Assembly (NCBI RefSeq): GCF_000331305.1
Contig: NZ_KB217483.1
Location: 1,344,356 to 1,408,355, forward strand
Length of the DNA stretch: 64,000 nt
Reading direction: 5' to 3'
Source: Calothrix sp. PCC 7103
GTDB taxonomy: Bacteria > Cyanobacteriota > Cyanobacteriia > Cyanobacteriales > Nostocaceae
Shown here piece after piece: positions 24,231 to 33,300 of the stretch. Position 1 is the first letter of the stretch. Each line of letters begins with the position of its first letter. A program made the translations under genes and the position numbers. The notes below the pieces were generated by a model. The model was not told the DNA's origin. It did no database searches and was given only the letters and a program-made list of their open reading frames with translations.

Positions 24231-24619
24231 TTGAACAAAAATTTATTAAAATCAGGCATCTCACTCGCCAATGCAGTTTTACATGATTGTGGCGTTGCAG
24301 CTTTAGCGAAGTCACAACGGTTAACATTCGAGCAACAAAATTACTACCAGTTTGTGTTTGGGAGCCAAAACTGGTACGTCGCCCTTCGGGTTCGCCAGTC
24401 GCCTACGGAGGGAAACCATCCTGTAGCGCTGGCTTACCATATGACAGCAGGACGTATAGCTCTTTCAGCAGCATTATTAGTTGGTTCTACACCCTCGACA
24501 TCAACAAACAACCATAATGCAGGTTTAACGTGTATAAAGCGAAAATCTAAACCAATAACTAAATAGAAGGGTAAATGCAAAAAATGCAAACCCAACCTGC
24601 TTGCAAAAAAAATATTCAC
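24231..24619 (-). pseudogene. IS66-type transposase C-terminal remnant, interrupted by a repeat
   Basis: Minus-strand segments from 24619 read DVEGVEPTNNAAERAIRPAVIW, the hallmark C-terminal motif of IS66 TnpC. After the repeat at 24394-24433 they continue SFGSQTQTGSNFVARMLTVV, TSLKLQRHN, as in IS66 (SFGTQS...FVERILTVVTTLKQQ). Both ends of the gene are missing. It is a decayed fragment. Confidence 0.8.
24394..24433. repeat. 40-bp small dispersed repeat inside IS66 remnant
   Basis: Begins GCCAGTCGCC and ends GTAGCGCTGGC, giving GCCAG/CTGGC ends with the inner GGAGGGAAACCATCC. It is a second palindromic repeat family of the Nostocales type. Extra bases on the left (CGTCGCCCTTCGGGTTC) may belong to it. 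Confidence 0.7.
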
Positions 24620-24776
24620 AATTTCAAAAATGAGTGAATAAAAATAAAAAGCAAACCAATAAGTAAACAGAAGGGTTCAGAAAGCAAAAAATGTCTCGTT
24701 TAAATACTTTAAATCACAGATAATTCGCTCTCTGTGTAGAAGTCAAAAAAGTAAACCAAGAAGTAAATAGAGCGGT
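24529..24776 (+). promoter_or_regulatory. Three copies of a promoter-like repeat upstream of GG-leader gene
   Basis: A 24-bp core of the form (A/G)AACCAAT...TAAATAGAAGGGT occurs at 24549-24572, 24653-24676 and 24753-24776, about 100 bp apart. The first is preceded by GTGTATAAAGCGAA at 24529. Further copies lie before the genes at 29198 and 35870. Confidence 0.65.
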
Positions 24777-24896
24777 TTATTGGACTGACTTAACAAAGAA
24801 GAAAACGAGAAAATCGCTTTACAAACAGAATAAATCACTGTTGAACCACTACTTTCCTTCTAACAATCAACAACACAAACTCTAAGGAGAAAAACC

Positions 24897-25238
24897 ATGT
24901 TAAACAATCAAAGCGCCTTACAAAACCTTGCTTTAGTTGAAGAAATTGACGAACAAGCTGCTGAAACAGTTAGTGGTGGAGAGAGATTTACCATTTATAA
25001 CGAGACTAATGTTCGGATACCTTACGCGGTTGATGGAAAACAAACAACCCGCCCATACGGTGGTTCGGGGTCAGTATGGACTACTGGAAAAGGAGGAACA
25101 ATTTCTTTTGACTATGATTTTGGCCGCTCAGGAGTTCAATCGCGCAAATATAATTTGGCCGATGGACGTAAATACGCATTTCGATACGACACCAGGACTC
25201 CTTATGGTCAAGATATCGAACTATTTGACATAACCTAA
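24897..25238 (+). CDS. Double-glycine-leader secreted peptide (bacteriocin/lectin-like)
   Basis: A 113-aa precursor. The leader ends QAAETVSGG at about residues 20-28, the cut site for a C39 peptidase. The core of about 85 residues (YNETNVRIPYAVDGKQTTRP, then GGTISFDYDFGR and KYAFRYDT) looks like a small folded beta domain, larger than a typical bacteriocin. AAGGAGA precedes the ATG by 7 nt. The PCAT and HlyD genes follow after a hairpin, so the whole forms one export cassette. Target and activity unknown. Confidence 0.75.
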   Translation: MLNNQSALQNLALVEEIDEQAAETVSGGERFTIYNETNVRIPYAVDGKQTTRPYGGSGSVWTTGKGGTISFDYDFGRSGVQSRKYNLADGRKYAFRYDTRTPYGQDIELFDIT

Positions 25239-25288
25239 TAGGATGTTAACTACTCAAAAATCTGAGCTAGCAAGCTAAACCTTCAATA

Positions 25289-25312
25289 TAGTCGGGTCAG
25301 CGGACCCGACTA
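25289..25312 (+). terminator. Hairpin between GG-leader gene and its transporter
   Basis: TAGTCGGGTC (25289-25298), loop AGCG, GACCCGACTA (25303-25312): a perfect 10-bp stem followed by ATATTTTAT. It likely terminates most transcripts after the peptide gene and lets a fraction read into the transporter. Confidence 0.75.
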
Positions 25313-25342
25313 ATATTTTATCAATAATAATTGCGCTTAAAA

Positions 25343-27562
25343 ATGAAATACCAGATTGTCCTTCAACATAGTGAAGAAGACTGTGGCGCCGCAAGCCTTG
25401 CCACCATTGCTAAACATTACGGACGCGCCTTTGCACTCAACCGCGTCCGGGAAGCTGTTGGCACTGGGTCAAGAGGAACCTCTCTGCTGGGTTTAAGCCG
25501 GGGTGCAGAAGCTCTCGGATTTAATACTCGTCAAGTTAAAGCGAATCCTCAACTAATCGACCAATTACACCAAGCTCCTTTACCAGCCATTATTCACTGG
25601 AAAGGCAACCATTGGGTGGTATTGTACGGGCAAAAAGGCAAAAAATATGTAATTGCTGACCCAGGTGTTGGTATTCGTCACTTGACTCGTAAGGAATTAA
25701 TGGCAGGTTGGGGTAATGGCGTGATGCTACTACTAATGCCAGATGAAAGCCGTTTTTATCAACAAGAATCAGATAAAATTGGCGGTCTTGGACGTTATAT
25801 CCAACGAGTTTACCCCTATCGCTTTATTCTTACCCAAGCAATCGCCATTAACATCGCCATCGGGCTACTTTCTCTAGTATCTCCCTTTATGATGCAACTA
25901 CTCACCGATGATGTTTTAGTGCGGGGAGATATTCAATTATTAACCACTGTGGCTATTGGCGCCATTTCCATGAACTTAATTAGAAGTGCCATTAGCTTAG
26001 TACAGTCTCACCTCATTGGTCACTTTGCTCAAAGATTCCAATTAGGACTAATTCTAGAATACGGACGCAAGCTGTTACATTTACCCTTATCCTACTTTGA
26101 AGGGCGCCGCAGTGGGGAAGTTGTTAGCCGCATTGCTGATGTTAATGCCATTAATAACTTAGTTTCCCAAATCGTCCTGGGATTACCCAGCCAATTTTTT
26201 ATCGCTGTAGTTTCTTTGGGTTTTATGCTCTTTTACAGCGTGCAGTTAACTCTAGCTTCTATAGTTGCATTTATTATTGTTACGGCTGTTAACTGGCTTT
26301 TTCTACCAGCAATACGCCAGAAAACCCGCAATTTGATTGTTTCTGGTACGGAAAACCAAGGCTTTCTAGTGGAAACATTTCGTGGTGTCCAGGTGTTAAA
26401 AACTACCCAAGCCACATCTCAAGCTTGGGAAGAATATCAAAGCAATTACGGGCGCCTTGCCAACTTGGGCTGGAGTAACATGAAGCTAGGACTTTACAGC
26501 AGTACAGTCACTGGGATTCTTTCCACGTTTATTAATATTGGCATCCTCTGGATAGGTAGCTATTTAGTAATAGATCGTACCTTAAGTATTGGACAATTGA
26601 TGGCGTATAATGGCATGAGTGGCAATTTTCTTGGCTTTTTAGGTGCAGCAATCGGCTTAGTAGATGAATTTATTACTGCTCAAATAGTCGTTCAACGTCT
26701 AACCGAAGTTATCGATGCTACCCCAGAAGACGAAAATGATTTTAAAAAGCCTTGGGCAGAAATTCCAGGTAATGCAGATATTAGCTGCACTGAACTGAAC
26801 TTTCACCATTCAGGTAGAGTTGATCTAATACAAGATTTTTCCTTAACTATTGCTGGTGGTCAAGTAATAGCTCTTATTGGGAAATCTGGCTGCGGTAAAA
26901 GTACCTTTGCTAAATTGATTACTGGTTTATATAAACTTCAGTCAGGCAATATTCGTTATGGTTTCTATAATCAGCAAGACTTGTCTTTAGAATGTTTGCG
27001 GCAACAAGTAGTATTAATACCACAAGAACCCCATTTCTGGAGTCGTTCTATTATTGATAATTTTCACTTTAGCTATCCTCACATTACATTTGAAGAAATT
27101 GTCAAAGCCTGCCAAATTGCTGGTGCAGATGAATTTATTAGCAAACTTCCCGATAAATATCAAACTATTTTAGGAGAATTTGGTGCCAATCTCTCTGGTG
27201 GACAACGGCAAAGATTAGCCATCGCTAGGGCTATAGTTACTAACCCACCCATCTTAATTTTAGATGAATCTACTGGCGCCCTCGACCCAGTAAGCGAAGG
27301 GCAAGTACTAGATAGACTTTTACACTACCGTCGGGGTAAAACTACTATTTTGATTAGTCACCGTCCCAAGGTGATACAGCGGGCAGATTGGATTGTATTA
27401 CTAGAACAAGGACGTTTAAAAATTGAAGGTAGACCAGAGGAATTACGGAAATTACCTGGCGAACATTTGGATTTCTTAGACGAATTTTTTTCCCATGAGA
27501 ATGCATTGACACTTACATCTTCACCCATTCATCGAAACGGCAAATCTGTCGCCATTAATTAA
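25343..27562 (+). CDS. Peptidase-containing ABC transporter (PCAT, C39 peptidase)
   Basis: From ATG 25343 (739 aa). The N-terminal C39 peptidase has Cys14 in LQHSEEDCGAASLATIAKHYG, His in PAIIHWKGNHWVVLYG and Asp in KYVIADPGVG, all present. Six membrane segments follow (about residues 155-440), then an ATPase with Walker A IGKSGCGKST, signature LSGGQRQRLAIARA and Walker B PPILILDEST. PCATs cleave GG leaders and export the peptide through HlyD and a TolC-like duct; no TolC gene lies in the window. The substrate is most probably the peptide at 24897, perhaps also that at 2434. Confidence 0.93.
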   Translation: MKYQIVLQHSEEDCGAASLATIAKHYGRAFALNRVREAVGTGSRGTSLLGLSRGAEALGFNTRQVKANPQLIDQLHQAPLPAIIHWKGNHWVVLYGQKGKKYVIADPGVGIRHLTRKELMAGWGNGVMLLLMPDESRFYQQESDKIGGLGRYIQRVYPYRFILTQAIAINIAIGLLSLVSPFMMQLLTDDVLVRGDIQLLTTVAIGAISMNLIRSAISLVQSHLIGHFAQRFQLGLILEYGRKLLHLPLSYFEGRRSGEVVSRIADVNAINNLVSQIVLGLPSQFFIAVVSLGFMLFYSVQLTLASIVAFIIVTAVNWLFLPAIRQKTRNLIVSGTENQGFLVETFRGVQVLKTTQATSQAWEEYQSNYGRLANLGWSNMKLGLYSSTVTGILSTFINIGILWIGSYLVIDRTLSIGQLMAYNGMSGNFLGFLGAAIGLVDEFITAQIVVQRLTEVIDATPEDENDFKKPWAEIPGNADISCTELNFHHSGRVDLIQDFSLTIAGGQVIALIGKSGCGKSTFAKLITGLYKLQSGNIRYGFYNQQDLSLECLRQQVVLIPQEPHFWSRSIIDNFHFSYPHITFEEIVKACQIAGADEFISKLPDKYQTILGEFGANLSGGQRQRLAIARAIVTNPPILILDESTGALDPVSEGQVLDRLLHYRRGKTTILISHRPKVIQRADWIVLLEQGRLKIEGRPEELRKLPGEHLDFLDEFFSHENALTLTSSPIHRNGKSVAIN

Positions 27563-27588
27563 TACATTTGAATCTTATTAAACTAAAT

Positions 27589-29091
27589 ATGGTTAGCAAC
27601 ACAGATTTTTTACCTCCAATTCAAACAAACGAATTTCTACCACCAATAAGTCGTTGGACAACCTTTGGCGGAATGTTTATTCTCTGCGTTTTAGGATTAG
27701 CTGCTCCAATTGCAGCCGTTACTAAATATAAAGAGACACTAAAAGGACAAGCAGTTGTGCGTCCGGCAGGGGAATTGCGAATTGTACAGGCGGCGATTGA
27801 AGGTCAGGTAAAAGAAATTTATGTTAAAGAAAATCAATCGGTGAAAAAAGGAGATGCGATTGGTACTATCGACGACTCCCGTCAGCAAACCAAAAAGAAC
27901 CAATTGCAAACTAGTATCCAACAAGCTAGATTACAGCAAGTGCAAATTAATGCCCAAATTAATGCCCTCAACAGTCAAATTCGCGCCGAAACAGATCGCA
28001 TCAACCGCATTATTACTGGCGCCGAAGCTGAATTGAGCGGGCGCCGTCGCGAATATCAAGATAAAAAAATTACCACTATCGCCGAACTCCAAGAAGCTGA
28101 TGCCAACGTCAGAATCGCTGGGGAAGAATTGCAGGTTGGAAAAGCACAGTTAAAAACAGCACAAGCAAACCTCCAAAGTACTGAAGCGACTTTAGTTACA
28201 GCTAGGTCAAAGCAAAACCGATATGAGAGTGTAGCTGCAAAAGCACCTAGGGCTTTATCTATAAATGAATTGGAGTCAGCACAACTGACAGCAAAACAGC
28301 AACAACAAGCAGTGGAAGCACAAAAAGCTGTTGTAGAGGCGCAACAACAAACAATTAAACGCTTACAGCAAGCGGTGTCTGCTGCCATTGCCAGAAGACA
28401 GCGTACCCAAGCTGCCTTAAATCCTAGTGATGCAGAAGTCGAAATTGCCAGCGCGCGTATTGCTCAGGAAAAAGCCGCAGGACTAAGTAACAAAGCGACT
28501 TTAGAAAAAGAACAGCAAGCATTAATCAAGCAACGAATAGAAATTGAAAAACAGCTAGAACGTGATACTAGCGAACTTAAACAAGTAGAAATCGACCTAG
28601 TACAAACCACAATCACAGCTACAGCAGATGGTACTATCTCCAAAATCAACCTGAGAAATTCTGGTCAAACCGTTCGTGCTGGAGAAGAAGTAGTACAGAT
28701 TGTTCCCAGTAATGCTGTTCAGGTTGTAAAAGCTGCAATCTCATCTGAAGATAAAAATAAGTTAAAAATCGATCAAGAAGTCAAAATGCGGGTGAGTGCT
28801 TGTCCTTACCCAGATTATGGTACTCTCAGCGGTAAAGTAGAGGAAATTTCTCCAGATGCGCTCGCTCCTCAAAAGAACGCTACAAATGAATCGACCACTG
28901 CTAGTCCAAAAGCGTCTGCTCCTAATGCTTTTTATGAAGTGACTATTAAGCCGAAAACTCTAGTTTTAGGTAAAGGTAAAAACCAGTGTCACATTCAACT
29001 GGGAATGGAAGGTAGGGTTGATATTATTTCCCGTGAAGAAACTGTGCTGCGATTCATTCTCCGTAAGGCAAGATTAATTGCTGATTTGTAA
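27589..29091 (+). CDS. HlyD-family membrane fusion protein (type I secretion)
   Basis: From ATG 27589 (500 aa), 26 bp after the PCAT. One N-terminal membrane segment (GGMFILCVLGLAAPIAAVTK), a biotinyl-lipoyl-like half (IEGQVKEIYVKENQSVKKGD), a very long coiled coil (about residues 90-340, rich in AQQQ/EAQ) and the second half (TTITATADGTISKINLRNSG, then EEVVQIVPS). This is the HlyD architecture that bridges inner-membrane ABC transporter and outer-membrane duct. The long hairpin suits the thick cyanobacterial envelope. Confidence 0.93.
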   Translation: MVSNTDFLPPIQTNEFLPPISRWTTFGGMFILCVLGLAAPIAAVTKYKETLKGQAVVRPAGELRIVQAAIEGQVKEIYVKENQSVKKGDAIGTIDDSRQQTKKNQLQTSIQQARLQQVQINAQINALNSQIRAETDRINRIITGAEAELSGRRREYQDKKITTIAELQEADANVRIAGEELQVGKAQLKTAQANLQSTEATLVTARSKQNRYESVAAKAPRALSINELESAQLTAKQQQQAVEAQKAVVEAQQQTIKRLQQAVSAAIARRQRTQAALNPSDAEVEIASARIAQEKAAGLSNKATLEKEQQALIKQRIEIEKQLERDTSELKQVEIDLVQTTITATADGTISKINLRNSGQTVRAGEEVVQIVPSNAVQVVKAAISSEDKNKLKIDQEVKMRVSACPYPDYGTLSGKVEEISPDALAPQKNATNESTTASPKASAPNAFYEVTIKPKTLVLGKGKNQCHIQLGMEGRVDIISREETVLRFILRKARLIADL

Positions 29092-29141
29092 CTAATGCTG
29101 TTGAGGTTTACCAATAATTTTAGACTTTTCTGGTGCGGGAA

Positions 29142-29184
29142 GTGTATTAACCGGGAAAACGAACCAATACATAAATAGGAAGGT
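29142..29184 (+). promoter_or_regulatory. Fourth copy of the promoter-like repeat
   Basis: GTGTATTAACC at 29142 then GAACCAATACATAAATAGGA at 29161, with the core ending at 29184, only 13 bp before the ATG at 29198. It therefore includes the ribosome-binding region (AGGAAGG). Confidence 0.6.
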
Positions 29185-29197
29185 TCAAAAGGATTTT

Positions 29198-29779
29198 ATG
29201 AAAAAATCAAACTGCCAAAATAGTGTTTTCCATTGTAAGAGGACACGACGAGATTTTTTGAAGTCGATGAAGATAGCTGGGTTAGGAGCAGTCGGCTTAA
29301 GTGCAACAAGCTTGCTTTATCCAACTTTAGCCCAAACAGTCAATCGTCAGGATCAATGGCGTTGGTGTAATAAATGTCAAGTACTACATTTTGCTGGTGG
29401 AGATTCTCTAGGAGCATGTGCTGCTGGTGGTTCGCATAATACCGAAGGTAGTGGTAACTATTCGCTCATATTAAATACAGCTAATCTGCGCGGTCAGTAC
29501 GGATGGCGTTGGTGTAACAAGTGTCAAGAACTCTTTTTTGCTGGTGGAGGTTCAAAAGGAGTTTGCCCTGCTGGTGGAAAACATAATTCAACAGGAAGCG
29601 GAGATTATTTGTTGAAGTCGAAAGAAGATTCCCCAAATTATTCCGGTCAAGCTGAATGGCGATGGTGTCGTAAATGCCAAGCGCTTAGTTTTGCTGGTGG
29701 AGATTCTCTAGGGGCTTGTCCTGCTGGTGGTTCTCATGACAACAGTGGCAGTGGTAACTATATTTTGCAAGAAAGATAA
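29198..29779 (+). CDS. Tat-exported protein with three Cys/Gly repeats
   Basis: The N-terminus KRTRRDFLKSMKIAGLGAVG is a twin-arginine signal; cleavage is likely after LAQT near residue 48. The mature protein is three repeats of about 45 residues, each with WRWC.KCQ.L.FAGG...G.C.AGG.H...GSG(N/D)Y. The CxxC...C pattern suggests metal-binding ribbons and Tat export suits a protein that folds with cofactor in the cytoplasm. Similar repeats occur in secreted proteins of Actinobacteria and cyanobacteria. Biochemical role unknown. Confidence 0.75.
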   Translation: MKKSNCQNSVFHCKRTRRDFLKSMKIAGLGAVGLSATSLLYPTLAQTVNRQDQWRWCNKCQVLHFAGGDSLGACAAGGSHNTEGSGNYSLILNTANLRGQYGWRWCNKCQELFFAGGGSKGVCPAGGKHNSTGSGDYLLKSKEDSPNYSGQAEWRWCRKCQALSFAGGDSLGACPAGGSHDNSGSGNYILQER

Positions 29780-29810
29780 CGACTGTATTTAGTTTTTTTG
29801 GAGAAATGTC

Positions 29811-30224
29811 ATGAACCATCTGCAACTCAAATTGTCTACGATCGCTACATCGATTTCGCTTATTACTATTTCCTTAATGCCTACTGCTGCCTTCGCAGTA
29901 CCGGGCTGGGGTCAAACCTTTAGAGATTTAAGGATACCTGCTTCAGGTTGTAAAAATTCGGTTGAAAAAGCCATCAACAAAGTAACTGGTAGCGCTGGCA
30001 CAATCAACCAACTTAATGCTACGACCTACATGATGACGACCTATCCCCAAGGGACAACGGGAGTTTTCATTTACTGTGCTAGTAATCCCGAACTAGCGTG
30101 CGGACAGCCTACTTCTACAGTAATGATTGTTGCATTTAGCGATCGCGGTTCCGGTGAGGCTGCAAACTGGAGCGATCGGTTAAATCGAGCTATTGGTAGT
30201 CCACAGTATATCGACTGTGGTTGA
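29811..30224 (+). CDS. Secreted protein of unknown function (137 aa)
   Basis: A signal peptide (LSTIATSISLITISLMPTAA, cut near AFA-VPG) precedes a 108-aa mature domain with four Cys (SGCKNS, FIYCASNPELACGQP, YIDCG). GGAGAAATGTC precedes the ATG. The pattern V..A......G......N......M......G......C, ending in DRLNRAIG, is found in small secreted cyanobacterial proteins; no function is known. One HIP1 octamer lies within the gene (30139-30146). Confidence 0.65.
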   Translation: MNHLQLKLSTIATSISLITISLMPTAAFAVPGWGQTFRDLRIPASGCKNSVEKAINKVTGSAGTINQLNATTYMMTTYPQGTTGVFIYCASNPELACGQPTSTVMIVAFSDRGSGEAANWSDRLNRAIGSPQYIDCG

Positions 30225-30314
30225 TACAGCATTAATTTTGGAACTCGACAAGATTCTTCAGTGGACATCTAAATTTAATCAAACTCAATCTCAATAGAGA
30301 AGGAAATCGAGATT

Positions 30315-33300
30315 ATGTCAGATGATCGAATTATTGATGGAATTGAATCTCTACTATATTCAGGGGAGCCTCGCTGGCGTTACCAACCAATAACTTATAA
30401 TTTCATGCCTAGCTTACCTGAAGTTTATGTTGCAGGTAAATATAACCCAGCAGTAATTTTTTATGATACCGATAAAATTCCAGGAAATAACTTTGTTCCA
30501 TTTGATAGCCGTCAGGAACAAGCTGCAAAAGATGCTCTACAACTTTGGGCTGATGTTGCAAATTTTGAAACTAAACTAGTATCCAATAAGGCACTTTCAA
30601 TAGGTGATGTTCTCGATCTAGGAATTATTGAGAAGGCTGCCAAAGCTGTCGGCTTATGGGATGATATTGAGAAACTTTTAGATGGCGCATTCAATAAGTT
30701 TTTAGGTATCTTTGGACTTCCTTCTGTGTTTCCTTTAGTAGAGGGGGCTGATATCCGCTTTGGTACAGCAGATTTAGGTACAGAAAAGGGAGGAAGCAGT
30801 CCGCCACCACGTAATGATATATGGGCAAGGTTTAATGAAGCTCGAATTAAACTTCTAGATGAGATTGACAGTATTATCAAACCCATAAATACCGCCATAG
30901 ATATTGCCAATAAAATTGCCAATCCTATTAATTTAGTTACTGGTTTGTTTGGTGGAGAAAATATTTTCGATCCGATTCCTAAGATTCCGTCGGCTTCAGC
31001 GCTTCTAAAGATTCCAAGAATTAAGCTTGATTTTGATGGAGATGTTTGGATTAATAATACGAATTCTCCTAATAACAACCCTGAGAACATTGGTAAGCGA
31101 GGCGCGTATGGGTTTAAAACCTTGGTGCATGAAATTGGTCATGCTTTAGGGTTGAAGCATCCAGGAAACTACAATGCAAGCGGTGGTGGCGCAGAGGGTC
31201 CTTATTTATTACCAGAAAAAGATACTTATCAATACTCAATCATGTCCTATGACTATTATTCGGTTAATGGTCAATACTTACTAGATTCTGCGGGAAACAA
31301 GATAAAGCGCGATAGGCTAGGTTATCCTCGGACACCAATGCTCTACGATATTAAGGCAATCCAGACGCTTTACGGCGTTAACAATAACACCCGCACTGGT
31401 GACACTACCTACGTCTACAGTGATTATGATGACCCCAAGTATCAATTAGACGAGAATGGTAATCCCATACTTCTAGATGAAAATGGTAAGGCTCGTCCTT
31501 TCATGGCAACAATATGGGATGCCGGAGGACATGATACGATTGACGCTTCCCATCATAAACGTGATATCACAATTAATCTCAACCCTGGAGAATTTAGTTC
31601 GGTAGGACCTGAAAATGGAGTAAGGAATGCTCCCAGTGATCCTCAATATAATGCTAGTCAGGATAAATACAATTTAGCGATCGCTTATGACGTAATAATC
31701 GAAGATGCAATTGGAGGAGATGGTAACGACATCCTAATTGGTAACAGTGTAGGTAATAAGCTCACAGGTGGGGCTGGCAAAGACACAGCTTCCTACAAAT
31801 ACTCTAGCATAGGCGTATTCGTCAGCTTAACCACAGGCAAAGGAATGTTCGGTGATGCCGAAGGAGATACACTCCAAAGCATTGAAGATTTAGAAGGCTC
31901 ACAGCAAGCCGACACATTGATTGGTGATGCCGCAAGGAACACGCTTTACGGCGGGGCTGGAAACGATAAATTGTTTGGTCAAGATGGGGATGACATCCTC
32001 AACGATCCAGATGGTGTTATTGAAGCCCAAGGAGGAATTGGTAATGACACCATAAACATAACTTTTGCTAGCAATTGGGACGACAACGACAATCTCAACG
32101 ATTCTCCCCGTTCTGATGGAAAAATAATCGGTGGTTACGGAGATGACAACATTACCGTAACTATGAATCGCAACGATTTTTCCATTAATCTTAAAGCAGA
32201 TGAAGATACTGTCGAAAACACTCAAGATGGTAATGACACCGTAACACTACAAGGAAACTACGCCAATTCAACAATTTATTTAGGTGGTGGTGTCAATACA
32301 TTTAACGGTGGTCTTGGCAAAGACACAGTATTTAGCGGTTCAGGTAACGATACCCTTTTTGGAAACACTGGTAATGATATCTTAATCGGTGGCACAGGTA
32401 TTAACCAAATTGATGGAGGTAGCGAAACTGATACTATTGACTACCAAAATTCATCTAATGCCGTAACAGTTAATATTGACGGGCAAATCAGCTACAAAAA
32501 TGTTGGTAGTCCATTTGACCTCGAACGAAGCTTTGAAATTAATGCAGGTAAAGCTTTTGACGATTTTAAAACTACGGATGATACGCTCGTAAACATTGAA
32601 GACATCATTGCCTCTAAATTCAACGATATTTTAATTGGTAATAGTTCCAGCAATAGTATTTTTGCTGGTTTGGGTGATGACCTGTTAATCGGTAATGCAG
32701 GGAATGACCTACTAGATGGTAGTGATGGTTTTGATATCGTCAGCTATCGCCGCGATCCAGGTAAAGTGTTAGTCAACCTACAAGAAAACACTGCTACAGA
32801 TGGTTTTGGCAACATCGATCGATTACTAAATATTGAAGCAGTCGTTGGTTCTGCATTTAGGGATCGCATTATTGGCAGTGACCTAGTTAATATTCTCTTC
32901 GGTGACGGGGATAATGATGTTATCGAAGCTAGAGGTGGAAAAGACACCATATACGGCAATGATGGAAATGACTCTCTGTTTGGCGAAAGTGACGATGATA
33001 AATTAATTGGTGGAATTGGTGCAGATATCCTTAATGGTGGTGATGGCAGCGATACAGCCTCTTATTTCAACGCCACATCTGGAATTTTCGCAAACTTATC
33101 TACTGGTCAAGGTACAGATGGTGATGCTAGCGGAGATATTTACCAGTTTATTGAAAATCTAGAAGGTTCCGAGTTTGGCGACAGTTTATTTGGTGACAAT
33201 CAAAATAATATCCTGATTGGTTTGGGTGGCGATGATTTCCTCGATGGATTTGGTGGTAACGATAAACTGCTAGGTGGAAAAGGAAGTGACACCTACAAAG

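Noticed and set aside
24231-24566. 111-aa plus-strand frame over the IS66 relic
   Set aside because: The minus strand encodes recognisable IS66 motifs across the same bases, so the plus frame is a shadow.
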